Source of the DNA: Actinomycetes bacterium
GTDB lineage: Bacteria; Actinomycetota; Acidimicrobiia; Acidimicrobiales; Acidimicrobiaceae
DNA: 64,000 nucleotides
Direction of reading: 5' to 3'
NCBI GenBank assembly: GCA_021805205.1
Contig: JAJZFV010000040.1
Span: forward strand, 1-64,000
This document shows positions 48,933 to 58,114 of the stretch, piece by piece. A program made the position numbers and the translations under genes. Position 1 is the first letter of the stretch; each line of letters starts with the position of its first letter. Below the pieces are notes generated by a model. The model was not told the origin of the DNA. It saw only the letters and a list, made by a program, of their open reading frames with translations, and did no database searches.

Positions 48933-49073
48933 GACTCTACCTTAGACAATCTTCTAACGAAATGAAAGGCATATCAGCCCCCATATCCCAACAATCAATA
49001 ACTCAGCAACTTCAAGTTGCCGCTCGACCATCGCAGCAAATAAACCATCCTTCTTTTCCGCTACGTATCACGC

Positions 49074-50705
49074 CTACTTGTCGTAGCCCTCAAAGAGGTC
49101 GTTTAGCATTTCACGCATAACCATCGAACGAAAACGCTCGAAGTTCTGCTCTAATATCGCAGCCTGTTCAACGGCCTTGCGCTTCGCTTTTGAATTCCTC
49201 GAAGCCAGTGGGCTCGCAACCAACTGCGAAATGTAGGAAAAATCCTTAGTTACTGACAATTTAATCGATCGCAGATGGCGTGGAGCAATTCCGATTATCG
49301 ATAACGACTTCGCCAGCTCAACAATGTCAAGGTAGTGATCTGCGATGATCACAACGCCCTGATGTTTTTTTACCTTAACTAAACCGAAATCGGCACATTC
49401 ACTTACAAACTGCTCACTTGCGCCACTACGGCGGGAGAAGTCCTTAAGCGAGAGAAATCCTGATGGAATCTGTAGTTCGAATGAAGGGGCATCTAGTATG
49501 CCTTTGGCATCTCTTCGCCTTCTTTCCGCTCCTGGTTCGACCGAAGAGGCTGCCTGTTTGGATCGGGCGTTGCGAGTGACCTCAGATGCGACAGCAGAGT
49601 TAGTTGAAATCCTAACCAAGGGCGTACTATCTGGGGAACTCAAAGATGTCGTAGCTCTCTGGGCTACACTTCTACTTCGCCTGGTACGACCCGATACGTT
49701 ATTCGAAACGCCATCTCCTGCACCGCTAACCAGCGACTCCGGACCTTTAGAGGACGCTTCAACTCCACTAAATTGCCCGCTATAGTTCTTTGAAACCTTG
49801 GTCGAAGTAGATCTCGAACCCCTTTTCGTAGCTGTCACCGAATTTATTGATCTATCAGCAAGGTCTTCGGTAATCAATGCTGGGGCTTCCGCCCCTTGTG
49901 TTACATGATCTAACTCGACCTTCGTCGAGGCAAAACCTACTACTGCGCCTAGAGGCGCTGCATCATTTATATCTTCCGAAGCGAGATATACCTGGGAGCC
50001 ATCTACGGTTGAAGAAGTCGCCTCGAGGTTAACCACAGCGGCATCTAAACCGTTGTCCCTCTTGTCCTCGGCGCTATCCCTCGCAACGGCGATATCAGAG
50101 ATACAATCTCTTAGATCTGCGCTGGAGGTATCGCCATCAACCTGATATGAGGATGGCTCTTCCTTTTCGGAATGACCTTTATCTCCAGCCTCCACGGAAG
50201 CTCGGGGCGAGGCCTTTAGGACTTTGGTTCCTCGTACCTTACTAGCAGGGATAGAGGCGATCGATGCAAGATCGATCTCGGGGAGAGATCCCGCTTCGGC
50301 CACGACATTCTCGTGATCCTTGAAGATACGCATGTACTTTCGGCGATCGAAGGTTGCCGAATCTGGATCGCCTTCAATTTGGCTGAACTCGTCTTGGGTA
50401 GCGTCAAGATCTTCTTCAAACCCAAGGAGCGGTTGATCGCTTCTATGTAAAGCTGCCTTATTGCCCATACGCTTTCGAATTACTTCGAGAGGAACACCAA
50501 GGTCGCGCTGGGTACGAAGGATTTTTCGAATGTCTTCGATGTCATTGTCGCAGAACTTTCTAAATCCACTGGGCGCTCGCAACGGCTTGATCAAGCCAAT
50601 CGACTCCCAATATCGTATTTTTGAAACCGCGACACCTGGGAATTCATCCCTTAGCTTTTCAAGCACTTGGCCGATCGTATAGTATGAAGGGGATGGAAGG
50701 GCCAT
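49074..50705 (-). CDS. FtsR-like MerR regulator with long central insertion
   Basis: A 543-residue protein, about twice the size of mycobacterial Rv1828/corynebacterial FtsR (around 250). Residues 1-85 are a MerR winged helix (TIGQVLEKLRDEFPGVAVSK, RYWESIGLIKP). Residues about 405-543 match the FtsR effector part (FLSLKDFSRRSGASEQFV, ending MVMREMLNDLFEGYDK). Between them lie about 300 residues rich in Ser, Ala, Asp and Arg without recognisable fold, presumably disordered. FtsR regulates ftsZ in Corynebacterium. AAGGATT precedes the ATG, and the FHA gene ends three bases upstream, so the two are cotranscribed. Confidence 0.85.
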   Translation of the reverse strand: MALPSPSYYTIGQVLEKLRDEFPGVAVSKIRYWESIGLIKPLRAPSGFRKFCDNDIEDIRKILRTQRDLGVPLEVIRKRMGNKAALHRSDQPLLGFEEDLDATQDEFSQIEGDPDSATFDRRKYMRIFKDHENVVAEAGSLPEIDLASIASIPASKVRGTKVLKASPRASVEAGDKGHSEKEEPSSYQVDGDTSSADLRDCISDIAVARDSAEDKRDNGLDAAVVNLEATSSTVDGSQVYLASEDINDAAPLGAVVGFASTKVELDHVTQGAEAPALITEDLADRSINSVTATKRGSRSTSTKVSKNYSGQFSGVEASSKGPESLVSGAGDGVSNNVSGRTRRSRSVAQRATTSLSSPDSTPLVRISTNSAVASEVTRNARSKQAASSVEPGAERRRRDAKGILDAPSFELQIPSGFLSLKDFSRRSGASEQFVSECADFGLVKVKKHQGVVIIADHYLDIVELAKSLSIIGIAPRHLRSIKLSVTKDFSYISQLVASPLASRNSKAKRKAVEQAAILEQNFERFRSMVMREMLNDLFEGYDK

Positions 50706-50707
50706 TT

Positions 50708-51181
50708 TTAATCCTTTGGAACAACGATTATGAGCAGCCTGAATTTTCCTATCTGAACTTCATCCCCGCTACTCAATACGGCAAAGTCAACTCGGTTGTG
50801 ATTTAGATAAGTACCGTTTAGAGAGCCGACATCTGTAATCACAAAGTCGTCACCTTCGTGGACGATCTCACCATGGCGACGACTAACAGTTACGTCATCC
50901 AGGAAAATATCGCTTCCGGGATGACGTCCGATCGTAGTCTTGGCTTTATCGAGCGAGAACGAGGTTCCAGCTGACGGACCACCTTTTACGACTACCAAGG
51001 CGCTTCCAGGTTTGGCATCTTTGATCAAACTGGTGATGAGGTCATCACTGAGGTCACTCGAATAGTCAGCGATATGGATAGCTCCAGTTGTCTCCTCGCT
51101 ACGACCACGAAGAGCAACCCCACAGGAGGAGCAAAAGTTGGAACCACTCTGATTCATGTGACCACAATGATGGCAGATCAA
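50708..51181 (-). CDS. GarA-like FHA protein with N-terminal zinc ribbon
   Basis: A 157-residue protein. Residues 3-20 form a four-cysteine zinc ribbon (Cys3, Cys6, Cys17, Cys20), then SEETT (28-32) matches the ETT phosphorylation motif of mycobacterial GarA, and residues 60-150 form an FHA domain with Arg86, Ser100, His103 and GSLNGT (119-124), the phospho-threonine-binding residues. GarA switches 2-oxoglutarate dehydrogenase and glutamate enzymes according to its own phosphorylation by PknB/PknG. The zinc ribbon is an addition not found in mycobacterial GarA. The TTG start follows GAGGTGG. It is between gcvH and the FtsR-like gene, as in mycobacteria. Confidence 0.88.
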   Translation of the reverse strand: MICHHCGHMNQSGSNFCSSCGVALRGRSEETTGAIHIADYSSDLSDDLITSLIKDAKPGSALVVVKGGPSAGTSFSLDKAKTTIGRHPGSDIFLDDVTVSRRHGEIVHEGDDFVITDVGSLNGTYLNHNRVDFAVLSSGDEVQIGKFRLLIIVVPKD

Positions 51182-51239
51182 ATAACCACCTCAACCCTTC
51201 AAAATTGGAGATCCGGAAACGACGTAGGACTGAAAGAGT

Positions 51240-51617
51240 CTAGCCTTTGGTCAGCTCTTCGTACTCTTCCGCAGAGATGGTATCTGCTCCCCCGTCACCA
51301 TCGAATTCAATCTCAAAGATCCAACCCTCGCCATAGGGGGAGGAGTTGATTAGTTCGGGGGCCTGATCAAGGCTGCTGTTTACAGCGGTAACCCTACCTG
51401 TCAAAGGAGAGTAGATATCAGAGACTGACTTGGTGGACTCAACTTCGGCCACGGAGTCCCCTACGGATACCTGTTGTCCAACTTCAGGCAATTTTACGTA
51501 GACGATATCACCAAGTGCGTCTTGAGCGAACATAGTAATTCCCACTCGCGCGCTGCTACCCGTGATCAACGCCCATTCGTGGTCTTTGGTATAACTTCTG
51601 TCACTTGGATTAGTCAC
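51240..51617 (-). CDS. gcvH: Glycine cleavage system H protein
   Basis: A 125-residue lipoyl carrier of the glycine cleavage system. Lys63 in EVESTKSVSD is the lipoylated residue; the hammerhead-type fold is marked by DHEWALITG near the N-terminus and SPYGEGWIFEIE near the C-terminus. It accepts the aminomethyl group from GcvPA/PB and presents it to GcvT. The GTG start follows GGGGAAG. It leads the gcvH-garA-ftsR run rather than the gcvT-P run about 4 kb away. Confidence 0.95.
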   Translation of the reverse strand: MTNPSDRSYTKDHEWALITGSSARVGITMFAQDALGDIVYVKLPEVGQQVSVGDSVAEVESTKSVSDIYSPLTGRVTAVNSSLDQAPELINSSPYGEGWIFEIEFDGDGGADTISAEEYEELTKG

Positions 51618-51993
51618 GTTCTTCCCCTAAGTCAATTAATTATCTAAAAACTGCACTCGTCCAATCCATGCGAACGCCAAGGGCATTGGGAGAGAATGCG
51701 ATCGAGTTCATCATATCTTAGGACCTGTTACACCCCCTTCGAGGCGAATTCAAAGGTCGAAATCAAATAATCTTCTAACCTGCCAAACCGGGATGCCATC
51801 TGACAAATATCCTGCTCGTAGGCCATCTTTAAACCTTGGTTAACCACGACAATTCATGAGAACATAGATGTGCGATACCCCAATCATTTGTCAGTGCCAA
51901 CACCTCATAGCCCACTGCCGCGTCGAGAGGTGGTTCTCCACACTATCTAAAGCTTTTGAATCTCTGTAGATAGACGACGCCGAGTCCTTTGGG
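51618..51993. other. Gap upstream of gcvH
   Basis: 376 nt between gcvH and the nucleotidyltransferase gene. No gene or clear hairpin; it should hold the gcvH promoter. Confidence 0.4.
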
Positions 51994-54510
51994 CTATCTA
52001 AGTCGTCCCCCTGAAGCGTCAGAGACGATAATTGAGATCCGCTCCCGCAATCGGTTTAATATAGCCAAGGCTTCCATCTCATTCTTACCCTCTACAAATA
52101 TGTGGGTAACTGGTTCTACTGGATCCGGGACAACCAAGTACCAAGTCTCCTCCTGCTCCACATAGATACCGTCTAAGAGTATGGTATGGCGATCTCCTAG
52201 GCCATCTAAGAGAATTCTCATAACCATCCCCTTGGACTCCCATGGGGTAACGATCGAATCAGATACGACTCTTACTTGCTCTACCTCTGATGCCACGTGC
52301 GCCAGGGTATGGTCCGTCACTGCTAAGAGAGAGAGTAGTTGCACCAAGGCGGCGCAACCATCGAAGCCTGGAAGGAAGTCAGGGAAGATGTAGTTACCAT
52401 CGACACCTGCAACTAGGTCGCAGCCGTTAGGACTTTTTGCCCCAGCCTCCATCAATCCTGAGGTTGACCTCTTGGTATAGGTAACTTCACCCCCAAAGCG
52501 TTGAACTGCTTTAGCTAAGGCCAGAGGGGAACCTACCGGAGCAGAGATCTTCGCTCCCCTATTTGCCTCAGCCATAAGTCGAGCAAAGACGATCTGAGAG
52601 TCGTAACCTGAGAGAATTCGACCGTTGTTGTCAACTAGAGTTATCCTCTCGCCGACAGGATCGATGGCAACTCCGAATTCAGATCTCGAATTTACGACCA
52701 ACTCGCTTAGGCGGGTTAGGTTCGATAAAGGATCGGAATCAATGATCCTCTTAGTCGAGGAGAAGGGGTTTATTCCTAGAACGTCTCCGCCCAACTTCGC
52801 CAGAACCGAAGGAAAGATATGAGATGAAACTCCAAAGCCGTAGTCAACTACGAACTTGAAGTTACGCTCCCGAATCGCGCTCAGTTGGGCATGTTCGAGG
52901 AGACTTTGGGTGTAAAACTCGGTATTTCGAGCTGGAAACTCAAGTTCCCCAAGTTCCGATGCAAGAACGTTTCGGTAGTCCTCCCGTGCTAGACCTCGCT
53001 CAATCTTGCGTTGCGAAGCCTCATCTAGGTCGACGCCGTTTTGATCCACGAACCTTATTACAACCGACTCTGGATCCCTTGGATCTAGTACCACGGCTAC
53101 TCCACCCTTACTCGAGGTGTTTTTGACGTGATAACGCAGAGCTGGAATCGGGGCAACCTCAAGATCGGCAACGTCAATGCCAACTGCATTGAGACCGACC
53201 ATTATCGCTCGCTTTAGCATTCGCGCAGCCCGTGAAGAGTCTCGTGCAGTCGATATTTTAGAACCGGGCTTTAGGGTTGACCCAAATGCCATGGCGAGGC
53301 GAAGAGCTAGCTCCGGGCCAATATCAACGTTTGCGATTCCCATTACCCCTTCGGGTGAAAAAACGCTTCGCGTTCCTTTGGACTCCCACACTATCGAAGT
53401 TAGAACGGTAGCGCCAGATTGAACCGTCTTCGATGGATAGACCTTGACCTTTGAAAAGAGTTGAGCGCCGTCGCCGACGTAACAGTCAGACCCAAGGACC
53501 ACTCCATCTTCGCTATGGACACTTCTTCGTATGTCGCACGACTTACCGACGATAGTTCCCCTTATAAGGCTCGCCTCGCCGATGTAGACGTTTTCGTGGA
53601 GGACGGAACGGTCTATCTCCGCCGACGTCGAGATCCGCGAGTTTGAGCCGATGACGCTATATGGCCGAACCCTAGCATCGGGGCCAATGCGACAGTTGTC
53701 TCCTATGACAACAGGGCCCTCGACGAGCGCAGTGGGATGAATCTCACTACCTTCACCTAGATAGATACCCTTATCCATCATAAAGCCGTCCAGTTCAACC
53801 TTTACCTTGTTGGTCAGAATGTCGGTGTGAGCGCTGAGATAGGCCTCTAAGGTGCCCACATCCTCCCAATATCCCTCACAGATCATCGCATGGATCGATT
53901 TATCGTCTTCAAGGATTTTAGGAAATACATCTTGTGAGAAGTCGAGAACTTTACCCACAGGTATGTAGGAAAATATCTCGGGTTCGAGAACGTAGATTCC
54001 AGTATTGATGGTGTCCGAGAAGACCTGACCCCACGTGGGCTTCTCCAAAAATCTTCCAACTGTGCCATCGTCGTTGGTGGTTACAATTCCAAATTCGAGG
54101 GGATTTTCCATCGACTTGAGGCCAATGGTAGCCATTGCACCATTGTCAAGGTGGAACTTCACTAAAGCGGAAATGTCAATATCTGTGAGAACGTCCCCCG
54201 ATATAACCAAAAAAGTAGAGTCGAGTTGTTCTCGGCAGTTACCAACCGACCCGGCAGTGCCAAGTGGAGAGTCCTCGTTGGCGTAGCTGATTCGAATTCC
54301 AAATTCGCTTCCATCCCCAAAGTAGGTTCGAATTGCATTGGCCATGAAGGCTACGGTGATGACAACCTCGTCGATTCCGTGCTTCTTTAAAAGTTCAATG
54401 ATATGAAGGAGCATCGGTCGATTTGCAATTGGGAGCATGGGCTTTGGAGCTGTAGCCGTCAAAGGACGTAGCCTCGTTCCTTCACCGCCCGCCATTATTA
54501 CTGCCTTCAT
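51994..54510 (-). CDS. Sugar-nucleotidyltransferase fused to degenerate phosphomannomutase domain
   Basis: An 838-residue three-part protein. Residues 1-235 are a nucleotidyltransferase (KAVIMAGGEGTRLRPLT, then KPMLPIANRP), as in mannose-1-phosphate guanylyltransferases. Residues 245-370 are left-handed beta-helix repeats (VIGDNCRIGPDARVRPYSVIG). Residues 380-838 are phosphomannomutase-like, but the catalytic serine loop of active mutases is missing and the metal site reads DPVGER instead of DPDGDR, so this half is probably not a mutase. Actinobacterial homologues share this degeneracy. The N-terminal part should make GDP-mannose or a similar nucleotide sugar. The ATG at 54510 follows GAGAGGGG. 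Confidence 0.85.
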   Translation of the reverse strand: MKAVIMAGGEGTRLRPLTATAPKPMLPIANRPMLLHIIELLKKHGIDEVVITVAFMANAIRTYFGDGSEFGIRISYANEDSPLGTAGSVGNCREQLDSTFLVISGDVLTDIDISALVKFHLDNGAMATIGLKSMENPLEFGIVTTNDDGTVGRFLEKPTWGQVFSDTINTGIYVLEPEIFSYIPVGKVLDFSQDVFPKILEDDKSIHAMICEGYWEDVGTLEAYLSAHTDILTNKVKVELDGFMMDKGIYLGEGSEIHPTALVEGPVVIGDNCRIGPDARVRPYSVIGSNSRISTSAEIDRSVLHENVYIGEASLIRGTIVGKSCDIRRSVHSEDGVVLGSDCYVGDGAQLFSKVKVYPSKTVQSGATVLTSIVWESKGTRSVFSPEGVMGIANVDIGPELALRLAMAFGSTLKPGSKISTARDSSRAARMLKRAIMVGLNAVGIDVADLEVAPIPALRYHVKNTSSKGGVAVVLDPRDPESVVIRFVDQNGVDLDEASQRKIERGLAREDYRNVLASELGELEFPARNTEFYTQSLLEHAQLSAIRERNFKFVVDYGFGVSSHIFPSVLAKLGGDVLGINPFSSTKRIIDSDPLSNLTRLSELVVNSRSEFGVAIDPVGERITLVDNNGRILSGYDSQIVFARLMAEANRGAKISAPVGSPLALAKAVQRFGGEVTYTKRSTSGLMEAGAKSPNGCDLVAGVDGNYIFPDFLPGFDGCAALVQLLSLLAVTDHTLAHVASEVEQVRVVSDSIVTPWESKGMVMRILLDGLGDRHTILLDGIYVEQEETWYLVVPDPVEPVTHIFVEGKNEMEALAILNRLRERISIIVSDASGGRLR

Positions 54511-54636
54511 GCAATCCCCTCTCGCTAAAGCCCTCAAATATGTTCTACCTAGGCTATTTGAACCTCTGTAGATAAACGTAGATACTTTTAGTCAATTTCG
54601 GACATCATTTTCGATCGTTCTACCGCGTATTGCCTA

Positions 54637-55275
54637 TTATTTGACCAAGTCGTTTGGATCAACTCCTCTCAATAGAGGAATAAGTACCTTGGTGAAGTAC
54701 CAAAAGCCGGCGTAGTACAAAATCGCCGTTCCAAAGATACTCAGCGTTATGGCTACATCGGCGACTATGTGCAGGTTGGGGCTTTTATTTTGCCCCAGAA
54801 TTATTCCTGGAAGTGCGAAGAGCAGAGCAAGGGTTCCCGCCTTGCCAGCAAAGATTACATCTATTCGATATCTGTACCTGCTAAAGACGAATGAGGTCAA
54901 GATAGAGATTGCGACCTCCCGAAACAGAACAAAGACTGCTAGGTACCACGGGATCCAACCTTCAATAAAGGCTGTGATTCCAACTGTCAATATCACGATC
55001 CGATCTGCGCTCGGATCGATTATCTTCCCAAGCTCGGAGACTTGATGAAGTCTTCTAGCGAGATATCCATCTAAAAAGTCGGTGGAGCCAATGAAAGCTA
55101 TTAGCAGTGTCGAGGCTATGAACTGACCTTTGGCTATCGCCAAGTAGATAGCTACCGGAAGAAGCGCCAATCGCGAGATTGTGATTGCGTTAGGGATGGT
55201 AAGGATGCGTCTACTCGATCCGTCGACTGAAGCCCCTTGATCTCGATCGCGTGGATCTTGAGATGACACCTTCAA
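54637..55275 (-). CDS. CDP-alcohol phosphatidyltransferase (PgsA-like)
   Basis: A 212-residue membrane enzyme with about five segments. The CDP-alcohol phosphotransferase motif is complete: Asp66-x2-Asp69-Gly70-x2-Ala73-Arg74-x8-Gly83-x3-Asp87-x3-Asp91, with metal-binding aspartates. It transfers a phosphatidyl group from CDP-diacylglycerol, most likely to glycerol-3-phosphate; its position matches mycobacterial pgsA2. The acceptor is not certain. The TTG start follows GAGGGG and overlaps the stop of the upstream MBL-fold gene, so the two are translationally coupled. Confidence 0.9.
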   Translation of the reverse strand: MKVSSQDPRDRDQGASVDGSSRRILTIPNAITISRLALLPVAIYLAIAKGQFIASTLLIAFIGSTDFLDGYLARRLHQVSELGKIIDPSADRIVILTVGITAFIEGWIPWYLAVFVLFREVAISILTSFVFSRYRYRIDVIFAGKAGTLALLFALPGIILGQNKSPNLHIVADVAITLSIFGTAILYYAGFWYFTKVLIPLLRGVDPNDLVK

Positions 55276-56069
55276 TACCCCTCTTCAATCCGATGCGAAA
55301 CTTTACAAAGTTTTCCCGAGACGATCTCGTAGACATCGAGGTCATTAGCGACTTCCACGAATCCCGAGAACTCATCTCGCACCAGCATCCCAACGACCTC
55401 GGGGTCGTTGGGATAGGCTACGTGTGAAATAATTACCCCTTTAACCTCGGCGTCATTGCATAGGCGTGCTACATCGTGAGCGTCCATGTGAATCAAACCC
55501 CCATCTCCGCCTTTGTGTTCAAGGTAAGTCGACTCGGTCAACAGCGTAGAACCTTCGGCGATAGAGGTGGCGAGTTCATTACTGTATGCGCTGTCACCGC
55601 TATAGACCAACCGTTCACCGGATCCATCGGTAATGGTTAACGAGAGCGAACCATCGATGTGGTTTACTGCACCAAATGAGAGACTGTTTCCCTCGATGAT
55701 TTGGCTCTCACCGGCCGATACCACGCGCTTTTCGAAGATATCGAAGATAGATACGGCGACGTAGTTAGCCAGAAAGTCATGGGTGGCCTTCGAAGCAAAG
55801 ACAGGGATCTTTCGCCTTTTTCCCAAATCATTGGGGACAAATTTCAGAAAATGGTAGAGAGAAACAATGTCGGCAATGTGATCATGATGGCGGTGGCTAA
55901 GAAATATGCAACGGATGTCGAACGGATCATGCATCTTCAAGAGATTTCCAAATGAACCATTCCCGACATCAAGAAGGATCGCCGTCTCCCCAGTCACGGC
56001 CAGATAGCTTGAACACTGACGAGTTGGACTCTGATACGACCCTGCCGATCCGAGAACCTTCACCTTCAA
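55272..56069 (-). CDS. MBL-fold metallohydrolase (RNase Z-like)
   Basis: A 265-residue metallo-beta-lactamase-fold hydrolase. The HxHxDH motif is at His59-Arg-His61-His-Asp63-His64, and later ligands lie in LVYSGDSAYS and IISHVAYPND. The pattern resembles RNase Z/arylsulfatase-type MBL proteins (LGSAGSYQSPTRQCSSYL, DVGNGSFGNLL) rather than true beta-lactamases; tRNA processing or hydrolysis of a small ester is possible. The frame is open 41 codons upstream; I choose a TTG at 56069 because CGGAGG lies nine bases before it. An ATG at 56093 is the alternative. Its end overlaps the pgsA-like start. Confidence 0.82.
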   Translation of the reverse strand: MKVKVLGSAGSYQSPTRQCSSYLAVTGETAILLDVGNGSFGNLLKMHDPFDIRCIFLSHRHHDHIADIVSLYHFLKFVPNDLGKRRKIPVFASKATHDFLANYVAVSIFDIFEKRVVSAGESQIIEGNSLSFGAVNHIDGSLSLTITDGSGERLVYSGDSAYSNELATSIAEGSTLLTESTYLEHKGGDGGLIHMDAHDVARLCNDAEVKGVIISHVAYPNDPEVVGMLVRDEFSGFVEVANDLDVYEIVSGKLCKVSHRIEEGY

Positions 56070-56501
56070 TGGCGCAAACCTCCGATAGTCCATACTGCGA
56101 CAAAAAGCATTAAAAAAACTGAACCGACCAATGCTTCTACCTTGAACCCTACCACCCACCCCCTGGAACAGGTACCTACAACCGTCTTCCACAACGACAA
56201 TTACTGGAAATTAGTTTGATCCGTTGCAATCTCATTGCAATTGGCCATCTACCTTACGGATAGCTAAAGCGGCCTCATAGACATCAGCAGATACCCGAAA
56301 ATCGCACCAAATCATCTCTCCAATGAAAGATGAGCGAATGCCATGGAGAAGGTGGATCGATATCAAGATCGAAACATGCAAAATTTCTCAGTATTCTTTC
56401 AGATCCGACTCCCAATAGCTGCGAATAATAAATATGCTTTGACAATACGTAGGTAATTTTTCTGTGCGCCCCATGCGCACTAGAGCGCCGGGGGAGGGTG
56501 G
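56070..56501. other. Divergent intergenic region
   Basis: 432 nt between the MBL-fold gene and the plus-strand hypothetical gene. Nothing recognised except AT-rich promoter-like sequence. Confidence 0.35.
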
Positions 56502-56981
56502 ATGTTTCGCACACTAATTGGCTTTGCGCTACCGATAGCGAGCATGATTTTTCTCGTCGTTGGCCCAATTCTAGGTTGGGAGCGCCACAAGAGGAAGATG
56601 GAGAAGGCTCGATCCGAACGGGCAAAAAACCACAGCCTCGAGCGCGCCCGTATCGTTGCGACTAACCATAAAAAGACCAACACGATCAAGCTAACCGGTG
56701 TTTTAAACCTTGATTCAACTGTACTGATCGGCTACGTCCGCGACTTTCCCAGCGATGGTCGGCTGGCTCCTGGAGAAAAGGTAAACCAAGCCGGGTCGGT
56801 AAGTGGTACGTGGGTCGCATTCTCGGACCTTGTCGATACCGGTCACATAGTCCAACTGAGCGACTGGACCAAGACTGAAGTCGACTTAGTCTTCACCGTC
56901 GACGACACATCAGCCAAACTCCACTTCATTGAACCAATCTCACAGATGCAGGTAAGCCTCCAACTAACCCCTTCGGCATAA
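56502..56981 (+). CDS. Membrane-anchored hypothetical protein
   Basis: A 159-residue protein with an N-terminal membrane segment (about residues 5-25, ALPIASMIFLVVGPILG), a strongly basic cytosolic-type stretch (residues 28-60, rich in Arg and Lys) and a C-terminal beta-rich domain of about 95 residues. The basic run just after the segment predicts a cytoplasmic C-terminus. No domain is recognised. The ATG follows GGGGGAGGGTGG, an unusually strong ribosome site. It lies 200 nt ahead of ccdA on the same strand but may have its own promoter. Confidence 0.7.
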   Translation: MFRTLIGFALPIASMIFLVVGPILGWERHKRKMEKARSERAKNHSLERARIVATNHKKTNTIKLTGVLNLDSTVLIGYVRDFPSDGRLAPGEKVNQAGSVSGTWVAFSDLVDTGHIVQLSDWTKTEVDLVFTVDDTSAKLHFIEPISQMQVSLQLTPSA

Positions 56982-57185
56982 TTGAACTAGCGTCGCGCAA
57001 TTTTTTTTGGTGTTGGTCGAACATAATTGACCCCTTGATCGAAAGAACGCTAAGAGAAGTCAAGCTTAAGTAAACTTTGCTACCTTGCATCTACTCGATC
57101 TGAAGAGCGCAATTGGCGGTAGCTCTGGGGCGTTATTCCCCGAACAACCCTGATATGGATTAAATGATTCTAAAGTGGTAAAGAG

Positions 57186-58097
57186 ATGGCTACAGACATA
57201 AGTTACATTGTCGCATTCGGTGGTGGCGTTATATCCTTCGCATCCCCATGCGTTTTGCCACTGGTTCCTGCATACCTGTCAGTAATCTCTGGTGTAGATA
57301 TTCGTAACGTATCTCCATCTGGCAAATTGAACCGCACCAATTCAACTGCTTCTTCAAATAGCAGAACACCCACGGCTTCACCCTCGATCGTGACAGATCA
57401 GACAAGTGAGCGGTCTGGTGAAGTAACTGTGATCGCCAACGAAGAGGCCCAACCAAGAGGTGTCAGTGGAGTAAGGAGTGAGGGTTCTCCTTATGCTCAA
57501 GTCGCAAAGGCGACATCTCTCTTCATCATCGGATTCACAATCGTCTTTGTTATCCTTGGCATGACTGCAACTGCCATAGGTAGATCAATCTTTCAAGATC
57601 ACGTTTTGATAAGCAGGATTGGCGGCGTTCTAGTCACAGTGATGGGGCTCTTCATAATCGCAAGCTCGCTAACGTCGAATTCGCTGCTGTCTCGTGAGTT
57701 CAGGTTCCACTCTAACTTCAAAAAGCTCGGTACATTTGGACCACTGATTGCAGGTGGTGCCTTCGGATTCGGCTGGACTCCTTGCATTGGTCCAATACTC
57801 TCATCGATCCTGTCCATAGCTGCATCTCAAGGATCAATTGGCAAAGGCGCATCGCTCTTAGGGGTGTACTCCTTAGGTTTGGGCGTACCCTTCATGGCGA
57901 TGGGGCTTGGATTTTCAAAACTCAAAAGTTCATTCGACTTTGTCAAACGCCACGTAAGAGGCCTATCGGTAACATCTGGACTCTTCCTGGTGGCATTTGG
58001 GCTGCTACTCGCCTTCGATCGCTTTTCAATTGTTACGGTGTATTTGAATAGCTTCTTTACCTCTATTGGTCTTTCGAAGTTGATCTACCTAGGATAA
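57186..58097 (+). CDS. ccdA: CcdA-type cytochrome c biogenesis protein
   Basis: A 303-residue membrane protein of the CcdA/DsbD-beta family, which carries electrons from cytosolic thioredoxin to exported thiols needed for cytochrome c maturation. The redox cysteines are Cys22 in SPCVLPLVPAYLS and Cys200 in FGWTPCIGP, both at family positions. Between the first and second segments is a loop of about 65 residues (40-105) rich in Ser, Thr and Pro, not usual in short CcdA proteins. AAAGAG precedes the ATG. No thioredoxin-like ResA or cytochrome genes are beside it. The two SCO-domain proteins in this window could be electron acceptors, but this is speculative. Confidence 0.88.
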   Translation: MATDISYIVAFGGGVISFASPCVLPLVPAYLSVISGVDIRNVSPSGKLNRTNSTASSNSRTPTASPSIVTDQTSERSGEVTVIANEEAQPRGVSGVRSEGSPYAQVAKATSLFIIGFTIVFVILGMTATAIGRSIFQDHVLISRIGGVLVTVMGLFIIASSLTSNSLLSREFRFHSNFKKLGTFGPLIAGGAFGFGWTPCIGPILSSILSIAASQGSIGKGASLLGVYSLGLGVPFMAMGLGFSKLKSSFDFVKRHVRGLSVTSGLFLVAFGLLLAFDRFSIVTVYLNSFFTSIGLSKLIYLG

Positions 58098-58114
58098 AGG
58101 GCAAAGATAGAGAG

